A DNA stretch of 64,000 nt from a beta proteobacterium AAP99 (GCA_001295775.1 LJIA01000006.1:62001-126000), one strand, 5' to 3'; positions 28,877 through 38,061 are shown, counted from the stretch's first letter. Numbers and translations: made by a program. The notes: a model not told the origin generated them from the sequence alone.

Positions 28877-30591
28877 CCCGCGAGCCCGGGGTTCGGCCCC
28901 AGGCCTTCGATGCGTGGCTGATTGAGCACTCGCGGGCTGATCCGTTTCTTGTCACGCAGCCAGCCGGCGACCACGTCCCAGATCGGCGGGCCGCCGAGGT
29001 CGCGCGCCGCTTCGTTCACCGGCGCCCAACCGGCGACCTTGTAGGTCTTGGCGGCGTCGATGAGTTCGCCGCCCACGCGCATGTCGTGGATGCGGCTGCC
29101 TTGCTTCTCGTTGGGCTTGAGCATGTACGTGAGGCCACCCACGCGCACCATGTCACCGCCCTGCTGGAAGTAGGGGTCAGGGTCGAACAGGTTGCCGGCC
29201 ACGTCTTCGAGCACCGCCTTGATCATCTCGCCGCTCATGTCGGTGAGCGTGGCGTAGGGATAGGTGATGGCCGTCTGATCGAGCACATGCTCCATGCGGA
29301 TGGTGTCTCCCGGCAGCAGGCTCGTGCCCCAGCGGAAGCCGGGCGAGAACGCGATCTGTGCGCCGCGCGCTTCCATCATTGCGTCACAGATAAGCTGATC
29401 GAAGCTGCCGTTGAAGTTGCCCCGCCGATACAGCAGCCCTTCGGTGACCGCGAGTGGCTCATCCAGCTGCTTCAAATAGGGCTTGCGCACGCTGGCAATA
29501 AACTCGGCCATGGCGCGATCGGTCGGCAGCAGATTTGAGAACACGGGCAGCAACCGGTAGCGGAAATCGCGGATACGGCCGTCCTTCACGTCGAAGTCGA
29601 GTACGCCCAGAAACTTGCCGTTGCTGCCGGCGTTGGTCACGAGCGTGGTGCCGCCCGCGTTCTTGACGGGCACTGCCTTGGGCACACCATCGTGGGTGTG
29701 GCCGCCCAGAATGGCGTCAATGCCGCGCACGCGACTGGCCATCTTGAGGTCCACGTCCATGCCGTTGTGACTGAGCACGACGACGACCTTCGCGCCCTTG
29801 CCGCGCGCCTCGTCCACCATCTGCTGCATGCGCTCGTCCTGAATACCGAAGGTCCACTCGGAGACGAAATAGCGCGGGTTGGCAATCGGCGTGTAGGGGA
29901 AGGCCTGGCCGATGATGGCCACGGGCACGCCGTTCATGTCCTTGATGACGTAGGGCGGAAACACAGGGTCGCCGAAGTCAGTGGTGGCGACGTTCTGCGC
30001 CACCACATCCACCCTGCCCTTGAAGTCCTTGGCGATCACCTCCTGCACGCGCTTGGCGCCGTAGGTGAACTCCCAGTGCATGGTCATCACATCCACGCCC
30101 AGCAGCTTGCAGGCATCGATCATGTCCTGGCCCTGGGTCCAGAGTGCGGTGCCGCTGCCCTGCCAGGTATCGCCGCCATCCAGCAGCAGCGCGCCGGGGC
30201 GACTGGCCTTCATGCGCTTGACCAGGGTCGCCAGGTGCGCAAAGCCGCCGACCTTGCCGAAGCGCTGCGCGGCCTGTTCGAAGTTCAGGTAGGTGAAGGC
30301 GTGGGCGTCGCGCGTGCCTGGGCGAATGCCGGCAGCCTTGAGCAGGTGCTCGCCGACCAGGTGCGGGAGCTTGCCAGCAGCCGAGCCGATCCCGATGTTG
30401 ACGGAGGGCTCGCGAAAGTGGATGGGCAGCAGCTGCGCGTGGCAATCAGTGAAGTGCAGGAGGTGCACGTTGCCGAAGCGCGGCAGGCTGTAGAAGCCGT
30501 CCGTGGCGGCTTGCGCTTCGCTGGTCTGGCTGATGGGCAGACCCGCGGCCGCCGCCATGCCCAGCAGGCGCACAAATTCACGACGATCCAT
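28873..30591 (-). CDS. soxB: SoxB, dimanganese thiosulfohydrolase
   Basis: A 572-residue periplasmic enzyme that hydrolyses the terminal sulfonate from SoxY-bound sulfur intermediates, releasing sulfate. A Tat-type signal is visible (MDRREFVRLLGMAAAAGLP). Metal-site motifs are DCHAQL, GGDTWQGSG, VVLSHNGMD and GGHTHDG. The SoxB-specific stretch AFPYTPIANPRYFVSEWTFG is present, separating it from ordinary 5'-nucleotidases. Length is typical. It overlaps both neighbours by 1-4 bases. Confidence 0.97.
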   Translation of the reverse strand: MDRREFVRLLGMAAAAGLPISQTSEAQAATDGFYSLPRFGNVHLLHFTDCHAQLLPIHFREPSVNIGIGSAAGKLPHLVGEHLLKAAGIRPGTRDAHAFTYLNFEQAAQRFGKVGGFAHLATLVKRMKASRPGALLLDGGDTWQGSGTALWTQGQDMIDACKLLGVDVMTMHWEFTYGAKRVQEVIAKDFKGRVDVVAQNVATTDFGDPVFPPYVIKDMNGVPVAIIGQAFPYTPIANPRYFVSEWTFGIQDERMQQMVDEARGKGAKVVVVLSHNGMDVDLKMASRVRGIDAILGGHTHDGVPKAVPVKNAGGTTLVTNAGSNGKFLGVLDFDVKDGRIRDFRYRLLPVFSNLLPTDRAMAEFIASVRKPYLKQLDEPLAVTEGLLYRRGNFNGSFDQLICDAMMEARGAQIAFSPGFRWGTSLLPGDTIRMEHVLDQTAITYPYATLTDMSGEMIKAVLEDVAGNLFDPDPYFQQGGDMVRVGGLTYMLKPNEKQGSRIHDMRVGGELIDAAKTYKVAGWAPVNEAARDLGGPPIWDVVAGWLRDKKRISPRVLNQPRIEGLGPNPGLAG

Positions 30592-31133
30592 CAGCGCTTG
30601 TCTCCAGTGCTCTCGCCATGGCGTGCGAACGCGGCGATGTCTTCTTCAAAGAGCTCTCCGGCCTGGCTGACCACCAGCCGACCCTGCCGATCAATCACAT
30701 AAACACGCGGCAGCCCGGGCCGAGAGCCCAGTGCCTTGCTGATCGGCTCGGCATCGAAGCTCACTGGGAAGGTGTAGCCGCGTTCGTTCATGTACTTCAT
30801 CGCGTCTTCCGGACGCTTGTCGATCGAGACGCTGATCAGGCGCAGCGGGCTCTTGCTGGCCTGCAAGTGCTCGTGCAGCTTCTGGTAGTACGGTGTCTGT
30901 CGAGCACAGAAGGGGCACCAGCTGGCCCAGACATAGATCAACACCGGCTGGCCGCGGAGGCTCGCGGCATCCAGGACGGTGCCGTTCGAGAGTCGCAGAT
31001 TCGGCAGCACCACCGCCTTGCCCACAGTCTGCGCCAGTGCGACGGGCGCAAGACTGGTCAGCAGCCCGATCAGCACACCGATGAACAGCCAGCGCACTGC
31101 GCCGAACAGACCTGCACGGGGCTGCTGGATCAT
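30591..31133 (-). CDS. TlpA-like periplasmic thioredoxin
   Basis: A 180-residue protein with an N-terminal membrane anchor or signal (~residues 15-35) and the thioredoxin motif WASWCPFCARQTPYY (residues ~69-83). TlpA/ResA-type disulfide reductases in sox operons (SoxS/SoxW) reactivate the SoxY cysteine. It is directly upstream of soxB with a one-base overlap, 18 bp after soxX. Confidence 0.87.
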   Translation of the reverse strand: MIQQPRAGLFGAVRWLFIGVLIGLLTSLAPVALAQTVGKAVVLPNLRLSNGTVLDAASLRGQPVLIYVWASWCPFCARQTPYYQKLHEHLQASKSPLRLISVSIDKRPEDAMKYMNERGYTFPVSFDAEPISKALGSRPGLPRVYVIDRQGRLVVSQAGELFEEDIAAFARHGESTGDKR

Positions 31134-31151
31134 CGCATCAGCCCCTTCGCC

Positions 31152-31793
31152 TTACTGCGCGTTGACCGGGCTCTGCGGATCGAGCAGCAGCGCCATCACG
31201 TGGCGGATCTGGTCCTCGTTCAGGATGGCGGCAGCGCCGTAGCGCGGCATGTTGCTGCAGGCATTGAATGCGTGGCTGTTCCAGATCTTGGCCCAGGTGT
31301 AACGCATGATGGCCTCGGGTACCTGCGCTTGGCCGCCCTCGCTTGCGGCACCTCGAAGCTTGCCGTACTGATAGAGGCTGGGCCCGATGTTGCCGTAGGA
31401 GATCTCGGCCTTCTGGATCTGGTGGCAGGCATAGCAGTTGCCACCCGCCACGGTGCTGGCGGTGTCCGAGAACTGCAGGCCACGGCCGTTCTGCGCGATC
31501 TGCTCGCCCACTTTCCAGTCGCCGAGCCAGTTGTTGTTGGCTGGGTACCTCACGGCATCCAGCGCAGCCTTCTCGAGCTTTTCGCGCTGTGCCTTCGGCA
31601 TCTCGCTGGTGGCGTACTGCGAGCAGCTGGCCTGCAGCTCGCTCTGGTCGAGCCGGTCCAGCTGCGCAATCCCGCGCGCCTGGAAGCTGGCCTTGATGGT
31701 GGCAGTGGCCTCCTCGGTGGTGGGCGGCGTGTAGGTCGCGCACGAAGCCAGCAGGAAGATGGCGGCAATCGAGAGAGTCTTCTTCATGGTCAT
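31152..31793 (-). CDS. soxX: SoxX, c-type cytochrome subunit
   Basis: A 213-residue monohaem cytochrome that pairs with SoxA to attach thiosulfate to SoxY. The haem motif is CYACH (NCYACHQIQKAE, ~residue 119) with a likely axial Met late in the protein (CSNMPRYG). The N-terminus has a lipobox-like LLASC at residues ~14-18, so this SoxX may be a lipoprotein. That fits a longer form of SoxX rather than the short soluble one. Located 6 bp after soxA. Confidence 0.93.
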   Translation of the reverse strand: MTMKKTLSIAAIFLLASCATYTPPTTEEATATIKASFQARGIAQLDRLDQSELQASCSQYATSEMPKAQREKLEKAALDAVRYPANNNWLGDWKVGEQIAQNGRGLQFSDTASTVAGGNCYACHQIQKAEISYGNIGPSLYQYGKLRGAASEGGQAQVPEAIMRYTWAKIWNSHAFNACSNMPRYGAAAILNEDQIRHVMALLLDPQSPVNAQ

Positions 31794-31799
31794 CCTCCC

Positions 31800-32621
31800 T
31801 TAACGCTTGATGGCGGGGGCATCCATCATCCCGCCGTTGGCCTTGACCCCGAGGTAGGTGATCAGATCGATCGAGGTCTGGGAGGTGTATTTCAGCTCCG
31901 GGAATCGCTGTTGCCGGAAGCAGTCGTACAGGCGCCATTGCATGGTACGCACGGCACCCTGAGACACCCGATAGGCCGGCCAGGTGGAAAACGCGCGCTG
32001 CGCGGCTTCCTTGCTGCCGGCAATGTTGGGAAGATCCTGCAGACGGATGCGTTGGCCGTCCACGCCATGGCAGGACGCGCACGAGAAATCAAACGGGCCA
32101 CCACGGTAGTAGAAGGCCAGTTCGCCACGCCGGTAAGCGGCCTTTTCCATCGGGTGGCTCTGCGGCACGGCAATCTTCACGCCGCGCGAGGCCGCGACGA
32201 CGTAGGAGACGATCGACTCCATGTCCGTGGGCGGCTGGCCCTGATCACTGAAAGGCCGTCGGGTGGCGTCCGCAACCGGGATGCCCTGCAGTGTGTCCAT
32301 GCAGTACACGAGCCGCGCCTCCAGGTCCATGACGCGGTTGGCATCGGCAAAGTAGCGGGGCAGCTGCGCATGGGCGCCCTTGATGACGCCCGGGCCGAGA
32401 CCCAGATCGCAGCGCTCCAGCGAGGCCTGCTTGGGTCCGCGCTTCTGCTTCCAGAGGTCTTCTCCGCGCGCCTCGGTGAGCTCAGCCGGGTTGCCGTCCG
32501 CCAGCATCTGCCGGTACTTCGCGATTTCGTCCTGGGTGCTGGTCTGCGCTCCCGCGCTCATGGCCCAGCTTGCGAACAACACGCCCAGCAGCGCACTCGG
32601 CTGCATTTGCCCTCTTGCCAT
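31800..32621 (-). CDS. soxA: SoxA, monohaem L-cysteine S-thiosulfotransferase subunit
   Basis: A 273-residue periplasmic cytochrome with signal peptide (cleavage near AGAQ). One haem site is present (FSCASCHGVDGQR, ~residue 180). The N-terminal haem of dihaem SoxA is replaced by lone cysteines (LERCDLG and LVYCMDT), likely a disulfide. The active-site persulfide Cys is expected in WRLYDCFRQQRFPEL near residue 230. A 91-bp gap to soxZ precedes it. Confidence 0.95.
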   Translation of the reverse strand: MARGQMQPSALLGVLFASWAMSAGAQTSTQDEIAKYRQMLADGNPAELTEARGEDLWKQKRGPKQASLERCDLGLGPGVIKGAHAQLPRYFADANRVMDLEARLVYCMDTLQGIPVADATRRPFSDQGQPPTDMESIVSYVVAASRGVKIAVPQSHPMEKAAYRRGELAFYYRGGPFDFSCASCHGVDGQRIRLQDLPNIAGSKEAAQRAFSTWPAYRVSQGAVRTMQWRLYDCFRQQRFPELKYTSQTSIDLITYLGVKANGGMMDAPAIKR

Positions 32622-32712
32622 TCTGTCTCCTTGCGTCGTCGCTGTCGCGGCGCTGCATTGGCGCCACGATCAGAATGCTCTCCGGGCTCGGCCACGCCCC
32701 TTTTGGACTTAA

Positions 32713-33024
32713 TCAGCCAATCACCGCCTCGTCGGTGCGCTTCACGCCTTTGTTGTCTGTCCAGGTGACGATCAGCTTGTCGCCCTTGTTGGCGCCCTTG
32801 AAGCGGAACTGCAGAAAGGGGTTCTGCGAAATGGCCGGGCCCCACATGGCCGACAACACGGTCTTGCCGTTGCACACAGCCGAGACTTCGGTGATGTAGT
32901 GGCCCGGGATGACCTGGCCGGCACTGTCGCGCCGCTGGCCGGTTTCCATGGGGTGCGCCATCAGGACGCGAACTTCAGTGACGCCGTTGGTGTTCACGGC
33001 ACGGATACGCATCGGGTCGGACAT
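32713..33024 (-). CDS. soxZ: SoxZ, sulfur carrier complex subunit
   Basis: A 103-residue beta-sandwich protein that binds SoxY. I chose ATG 33024 (MSDPMRIRAVNTNGVTEVRV), which gives the usual N-terminus; an upstream in-frame ATG at 33096 would extend into the intergenic space and soxY. Family features are HPMETGQRRD and IPGHYITEVSA. No signal peptide, as usual: SoxZ is exported with SoxY. Confidence 0.96.
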   Translation of the reverse strand: MSDPMRIRAVNTNGVTEVRVLMAHPMETGQRRDSAGQVIPGHYITEVSAVCNGKTVLSAMWGPAISQNPFLQFRFKGANKGDKLIVTWTDNKGVKRTDEAVIG

Positions 33025-33083
33025 CAGTGTTCTCCATTCAGTGACGTTGGGTGAGGGCAAGCCGGATTTGCGCAGCGCGCGAA

Positions 33084-33545
33084 TCAGCCTCCGCATCCCC
33101 CTAACGTCACCTTGGTTTCCTTCTTGGTCATGTAGAGCTTGCCGTCGGCGGCGCGCACCACGGCGTAGATGTCGCTGCTCTGCGCCATCTTCACGCGGGT
33201 CTGCACGAAAGCATCCGTACCGTCCGGGATACGGAAGCCGGCGGAGAACGCATTGGGGTTCTTCTCCACCAGGATGTAGATCTCGGCCGCCTTGGGGATG
33301 GTGGTGCTCACCGTCACGGGCACCACCAGACCGTTCTCGGCGATGTCCGGCGAGGTGATGGTGATGTCCTTGCTCTCGATGGGCGAACCACCCAGCAGCT
33401 TGACGGCGTCGTTTACGGTCTTGGCGGTGAACAGGGCTTCATTGCGGGCCTGGGCGGAGGCGGCGCCCGCGGCCAGGGGGCCGAGGGCGATCACCGCCGC
33501 TGCCGCGCCGGTGGTCTTGAGTGCCTGGCGTCGATTCATGCTCAT
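33084..33545 (-). CDS. soxY: SoxY, sulfur-carrier protein
   Basis: A 153-residue carrier to which sulfur intermediates are covalently attached. The ATG at 33545 follows an AAGGAG site and gives a Tat signal (MSMNRRQALKTTGAAAAVIA). The protein ends exactly with the GGCGG swinging arm, whose Cys is the attachment point. The frame is open upstream to 33641, but that start is not supported. Confidence 0.97.
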   Translation of the reverse strand: MSMNRRQALKTTGAAAAVIALGPLAAGAASAQARNEALFTAKTVNDAVKLLGGSPIESKDITITSPDIAENGLVVPVTVSTTIPKAAEIYILVEKNPNAFSAGFRIPDGTDAFVQTRVKMAQSSDIYAVVRAADGKLYMTKKETKVTLGGCGG

Positions 33546-33658
33546 GGTCTTGCTCCTTGCGTGAAGGCTGGCCCCGGGGGCGCAGGCGCCCGCCGGGACA
33601 GGTGATCGGATTATGCGGCGGCCTGTGCTTTGCATATCCACATTGCGGAGATATTCAT

Positions 33659-35029
33659 CTATCGCCGAGATTCAAGGATCCAGCGGGCCAGCGCGCCGGC
33701 GTCCGCCTCATTGACCTGTGGCTGCGCCGGCATGGGAATTGGGCCCCACACACCCTGCCCGCCCGCGCGGATCTTGCTGCTCAGATAGGCGGCCGCATCG
33801 CTGCGGCTGGCGTACTTGGCGGCAATGTCCTGCCAGCTCGGCCCGACCAGTTTGGCGGCTGGCGCATGGCATGCGACGCACGCGAATTGGCTGGCCAGGG
33901 CCGCAGGGGCCTTGGTCGCCGCGACAGCCGGTGCACTTGCCGCGGCCGTCGCTGCGGCGGGCGCCAGGGCTGCGCGACTGCGCGCTGCAACAGGTTCAGT
34001 CAGTGCCGGGCGGGTGGTGTCTGCGCCGCGCACGGGGCCGATCGCGCGCTGCTGCTGCGCAAGGTTGCCGTGGGCGTCGCGCGCGTAGTCCGGCAGCACG
34101 GAGGTCTTGACGACATCGCTGTCGCAATTTCGCATGCAGGCCGTGGCCTGCACATCGCCCTTGCCTTTCGCACTCCACAGGCCGTGCCCGCCGTCCATGC
34201 CGCGCTTCATGCCGTCGCGGTTGGGCAACTTGGCCTGCACCTGCGCGATGTTCCGGTCGGACAGCTCGAAGTCCGCCGGCACGATGTTGCCCAGGTGCAG
34301 GATGTAGGCCGTGACGGCATAGACCTCCTCCGTGGTCAGCGTCTTGGGCGCTGTCCAGGGCATGGCGCGGTTGATGTAGTCCCAGAGCGTGGAGACGTGG
34401 GGCAGCTTCATCAGCGTGGTGCGCTGCGCCTCCGTGCCGGCGGTCAGCCCGGCCACGCGGCCGCGCTTCATGTCCTGTGCCGTGGTGCCGCCGACGATCG
34501 GCGGGAAGAACTCGTTGCTCTCGCCAAAGAAGCCATGGCAGGACGCGCACTGCGCCTCCCAGACCTTCTCACCGAGTGCGACCGTGCCCTTGCCCGGCGG
34601 CAGGCCTTTGAAGTCGGCGCGCACGTCGATGTCCCAGGCGCGGATCTCGGCCGGCGTCGCGGTGCGGCCGATGCCGGGGAAGCGCTCGCCCGCAGGCTGC
34701 GCGGCTGCGGACTGTGCAGCCACCGGTGGGGCCAACGCGGCCGTCTGCGCGTGCACCGAATGCGCTGTCGCGGCCAACACGGTAGCCAGCGCCGATGCAA
34801 GCACCCGCGCGCAACGCCTGAGCCTCGGCCCGCAGGCGGCCTGCCCTACAAAGCCGCTTCCGCTTGTCTGGCGGGCATCTTCAGCCACTTTTGGCTCAAG
34901 AAGCGCATGAATACTGGATTTCTCTATAGAAATGTCCGCTTTATGCGGCTTTCCAGACAAAATTGCCCGAAGAACCTCGCCAGACAAGCGGGAACCCCTT
35001 TGCGCCGGGAGCTGGGTCGTATCACTCAT
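33659..35029 (-). CDS. soxD: SoxD, dihaem cytochrome c of sulfur dehydrogenase
   Basis: A 456-residue cytochrome with two haem motifs, CASCHGFFGE (~residue 160) and CVACHAPAAK (~residue 385), an Ala-rich linker between them and a hydrophobic signal stretch at residues ~75-93 ending in VHAQ. From ATG 35029 the signal is preceded by about 70 residues, which is unusual. A GTG at 34888 would give a shorter leader. It starts one base after the soxC stop. With SoxC it oxidises the SoxY-bound sulfane sulfur to sulfone, passing electrons to cytochromes. Confidence 0.92.
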   Translation of the reverse strand: MSDTTQLPAQRGSRLSGEVLRAILSGKPHKADISIEKSSIHALLEPKVAEDARQTSGSGFVGQAACGPRLRRCARVLASALATVLAATAHSVHAQTAALAPPVAAQSAAAQPAGERFPGIGRTATPAEIRAWDIDVRADFKGLPPGKGTVALGEKVWEAQCASCHGFFGESNEFFPPIVGGTTAQDMKRGRVAGLTAGTEAQRTTLMKLPHVSTLWDYINRAMPWTAPKTLTTEEVYAVTAYILHLGNIVPADFELSDRNIAQVQAKLPNRDGMKRGMDGGHGLWSAKGKGDVQATACMRNCDSDVVKTSVLPDYARDAHGNLAQQQRAIGPVRGADTTRPALTEPVAARSRAALAPAAATAAASAPAVAATKAPAALASQFACVACHAPAAKLVGPSWQDIAAKYASRSDAAAYLSSKIRAGGQGVWGPIPMPAQPQVNEADAGALARWILESRR

Positions 35030-35030
35030 C

Positions 35031-36407
35031 TCAGCTCACCTGCACGTTGAAGACTTCGCCCGTCTCGGCCACACGCCAGCTCTGGATGGCGTTGTTGTGA
35101 TAGATCGAGCGGGTGCCGCGCACGGCGCGCAGCTGGCGCATCTGCGGCTGCACATAGCCGGTGGAGTCGATCGCACGGCTCTGCAGGATGGCGGGCTTGC
35201 CGTCCCAGACCCAGTCGATGTTGAAGCGCGTCAGGCACTTGTCCAGCACCGGCGTCTCCAGCCGCGCCGTGCGCCAGTTGTTGCCGCCATCGAAGCTCAC
35301 GTCCACACGGCGAATCTTGCCGCGCCCGCTCCAGGCCAGGCCGCTGACGTTGTAGAAGCCACGGTCCAGCAAGACCTGCCCGCCCGAGGGCGTGGTGATC
35401 ACGCTCTTGCACTCCTGGATCGAGCTGTACTGCCGGTGCACGCCGTCGGGCATGAGGTCCACGTAATGCAGCGCTTCCTCGCGCGTGTCCCAGGGTTGGT
35501 CGCCGACCTCGATGCGGCGTAGGTACTTCACCCAGCTCACGCCCTGCACGCCGGGCACCACCAGGCGCAGCGGGTAGCCGTTCTCCGGGCGCAGCATTTC
35601 GCCATTCATGCCCCAGGCCACCAGCACGTCATCCAGCGCGTTTTCGATGTTGATGGTGCGCGTCAGGCCCGCGCCATCCGCGCCTTCGGCCAATATGTAC
35701 TTGCCCTGCTTGCGATCGAAGCCCGCCATGTCCAGCAGGGTGGACAAGCGCACGCCCGTGTATTCGCAGCAGCTGAGCATGCCGTGCGTGTACTGCACCG
35801 TGGGCACCGCCACGTTGCCCCACTCCATGCCGGAATTCGCGCCGCACTCGATGAAGTGCATGCGCGAGACGGACGGCAGGCGCATCAGCTCGTCCATGGT
35901 GAACACCATCGGGCGCTTGACCAGCCCCATCACCATCAGGCGGTGATGGCTGGGGTCGATGTCCCACCAGCCTTGGTGGTGGCGCTCGAAGTGCAGACCA
36001 CTGGGCGTGATGATGCCGAACAGACCCTGCAGGGGGCAGAAGCTCACACTCGATGCCGACACCCGCGTGAGCCCTGGGCTTTCGCGGCGCTGCAGGTTCT
36101 GTTCGTGCTGAGAAGGCAGCCCATAGCCGCGCGCTGCCACCGGCTGGCCCAGCCCGGTGCTGTGGGCCGGCAGCTTGAGGATGGCGTCTTCGCCCGCACT
36201 GGTGGCCGATTGAGCGCGTGCCGCGCTCGTGAGCCCGGCGCCCGCAGCCACGGCGGCCGCGGCAGAGGCAAAGCTCTTGCGCAGAAAGCCGCGACGCTCA
36301 TCATTCAGGCCGTCTTTGGTGACGTCCACACGGAAGTCTGCCGGCAGAAAGTTCTCCGGCGCTTTCAGCAGGCGCCCGTGCGGCGGTGGTGCAGTCCTGC
36401 GGCTCAT
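35031..36407 (-). CDS. soxC: SoxC, molybdenum sulfur dehydrogenase subunit
   Basis: A 458-residue sulfite-oxidase-family protein. The ATG at 36407 overlaps the stop of the regulator gene (ATGA). The molybdenum-ligand Cys is in HFIECGANSGMEW (~residue 200), followed by the dimerisation domain, as in SoxC. A Tat-like signal starts with RRGFLRKSFASAAAAVAAGA at residues ~38-57. It precedes and partners SoxD. Its presence implies complete oxidation of thiosulfate to sulfate without sulfur globules. Confidence 0.96.
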   Translation of the reverse strand: MSRRTAPPPHGRLLKAPENFLPADFRVDVTKDGLNDERRGFLRKSFASAAAAVAAGAGLTSAARAQSATSAGEDAILKLPAHSTGLGQPVAARGYGLPSQHEQNLQRRESPGLTRVSASSVSFCPLQGLFGIITPSGLHFERHHQGWWDIDPSHHRLMVMGLVKRPMVFTMDELMRLPSVSRMHFIECGANSGMEWGNVAVPTVQYTHGMLSCCEYTGVRLSTLLDMAGFDRKQGKYILAEGADGAGLTRTINIENALDDVLVAWGMNGEMLRPENGYPLRLVVPGVQGVSWVKYLRRIEVGDQPWDTREEALHYVDLMPDGVHRQYSSIQECKSVITTPSGGQVLLDRGFYNVSGLAWSGRGKIRRVDVSFDGGNNWRTARLETPVLDKCLTRFNIDWVWDGKPAILQSRAIDSTGYVQPQMRQLRAVRGTRSIYHNNAIQSWRVAETGEVFNVQVS

Positions 36408-36928
36408 GCGGCCCCCGTCATGAATCGCTCCACGGTGGCGTCCGACAGCGCGCCATCGGCTGCGCGCGCCTCGTCCATGCGTGCCGCCAGTTGCACGCAG
36501 ACCGTGCGGCACAGGAGTACGGCGTTCTCGTCGGCGATCCGGTAGTAGACGCTGTTGCCGTCCTTGCGGCGGCCCAACACACCCGCACGATGCATCTGCG
36601 AGAGATGGCGCGACACATTGGCCTGCGTGCCGCCCACTTCGGCAAGCACTTCATTGACGCTCAGCTCCCGGTCGCACACCGCATGCATGATCTTCAGGCG
36701 CATCGGTTCGGCAAACAGGCCGAAGTACTGCGAGACCAGGGCATAGAGCCGATCCAGTTCCGGATCTGCTCCCGCGCCGGGAGGCACTGAAGCTGGCGGC
36801 GCGGCGGTTGCGCGCGCCGCAGCGTGCCGGGAGATCGCCTTGCGGGGGGCGCGTTTGGCCACTGCGGCGCGGGAATGCGGCGCGCCGGTGGCTGCGCCCG
36901 CTTGGGTCGGGCTGGCAGCAGATGCCAT
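36404..36928 (-). CDS. soxR: ArsR-family regulator of the sox operon
   Basis: A 174-residue repressor with an Ala/Arg-rich N-terminal tail (~55 residues) and a winged helix-turn-helix of the ArsR type (ELSVNEVLAEVGGTQANVSRHLSQMHRAGVL in outline, residues ~91-122). Cysteines at ~86 (HAVCDREL) and ~142-146 (LCRTVCVQL) could form the polysulfide-sensing pair known for SoxR/BigR-type regulators. It is the first gene of the sox operon and divergent from the DedA-rhodanese gene. This SoxR is not the superoxide regulator of the same name. Confidence 0.87.
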   Translation of the reverse strand: MASAASPTQAGAATGAPHSRAAVAKRAPRKAISRHAAARATAAPPASVPPGAGADPELDRLYALVSQYFGLFAEPMRLKIMHAVCDRELSVNEVLAEVGGTQANVSRHLSQMHRAGVLGRRKDGNSVYYRIADENAVLLCRTVCVQLAARMDEARAADGALSDATVERFMTGAA

Positions 36929-37127
36929 GAGAAGTCTCCAGTGCTCGCCATTCCGAGATTTGGCAGCTTCTGCGTCAGCTGCAGGTGTCTCATCAATGGC
37001 GCGCTATATGCGTCTATGCGTATATGTTTATTCGAGATTTTTGCGTTTCGCTATGCGCACTGCAGCAATTGCGCCCTCGGGTTTGCTCGAATCGCCCCCA
37101 CAATCCAGACCTCAGCCGCCAAATGCC
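36929..37127. promoter_or_regulatory. Divergent sox / DedA-rhodanese control region
   Basis: A 199-bp intergenic region. It is notably AT-rich around 37003-37050, with a repeated TATGCGT element (CTATATGCGTCTATGCGTAT at 37004-37023). This is a candidate ArsR-type operator governing both directions, placed by position only. Confidence 0.45.
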
Positions 37128-38060
37128 ATGTCATCCGATCTGAACACCCTCCTCGTCCACGGGCCGCTGTGGATCGGCCTGCTCGTCTTCGCCAAGCAGC
37201 TGGCCATCCCTCTGCCCGTGTTTCCGCTGTTGATGGTGGGCGGCGCGGCGGCCGTGGGCGGGCAAGTCAGCGCGAGCGCCCTCTTCCTCGCGGCGACGAT
37301 CGGTTCCGTGCTGGCCGATGCCCTGTGGTTTGCCATCGGCCGGCGCTGGGGCTACCGCGCGCTGCGCATCCTGTGCAAGCTCAGCCTCTCACCGGACAGC
37401 TGCGTGCGCCAGACCGAAGTCACGCTCAGCCGCTGGGGCAGCGCCTCGCTGATCGCCGGCAAGTTCCTGCCGGGCTTTGCCACCGTGGCCGCCCCCGTAG
37501 CCGGCGCGCTGGGCATGAGCAGCCTGCGCTTCGTTGCAGCCAATGCTCTGGGCGCTGCGGCCTACGCCGGCGCCGGCCTCGGCCTGGGCGCACTGTTTGG
37601 CGACCAGATCGATGCTGTGCTCAAGCTGCTGGCCGAGCACGGATTGACCGTGCTGAAGGTGTTTCTCATCCTCGTGGCGGTGTTCATCGCCTGGCGGCTG
37701 TTGCAGCGGCAGCTGTTCATTCGCCGCATCGGCATGGCGCGCGTGAGCGCCAACGAGGTCTTTCGGCGCCTCAACGAAGAAGGCGGCCTGCTGATCGCGG
37801 ACGTACGCACCGAGGCCGGCCGCACCGCCGACCCGCGCAAGATCCCCGGCGCCATCGTCATGGACCCGGCGCACGTGGACGACACGCTCAAGGATCTGCC
37901 CAAGGATCGTGACATCGTTCTGTACTGCAACTGCCCGAACGACGCGTCAGCGGCCAAGGTCGCCAAGCTGCTGATCGACCGCGGCTTCAAGCAGGTGCGG
38001 CCGCTGGCGGGCGGGCTGGACGGCTGGGGTGAGGCGGGGTTTGGGTTTGAGCGGTTTTGA
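37128..38060 (+). CDS. DedA-family membrane protein fused to a C-terminal rhodanese domain
   Basis: A 310-residue fusion. Residues ~1-200 are a DedA/SNARE-associated membrane domain (FAKQLAIPLPVFPLLMVGGA, then GKFLPGFATVAAPVAGALGM). Residues ~205-310 are a rhodanese domain with active-site Cys in DIVLYCNCPND (~residue 265) and the usual GGLDGW end. The ATG at 37128 is the first good start. Its divergence from the sox regulator suggests a sulfur-transfer or transport role, but the DedA substrate is unknown. Such fusions exist in other proteobacteria. Confidence 0.9.
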   Translation: MSSDLNTLLVHGPLWIGLLVFAKQLAIPLPVFPLLMVGGAAAVGGQVSASALFLAATIGSVLADALWFAIGRRWGYRALRILCKLSLSPDSCVRQTEVTLSRWGSASLIAGKFLPGFATVAAPVAGALGMSSLRFVAANALGAAAYAGAGLGLGALFGDQIDAVLKLLAEHGLTVLKVFLILVAVFIAWRLLQRQLFIRRIGMARVSANEVFRRLNEEGGLLIADVRTEAGRTADPRKIPGAIVMDPAHVDDTLKDLPKDRDIVLYCNCPNDASAAKVAKLLIDRGFKQVRPLAGGLDGWGEAGFGFERF

Positions 38061-38061
38061 T

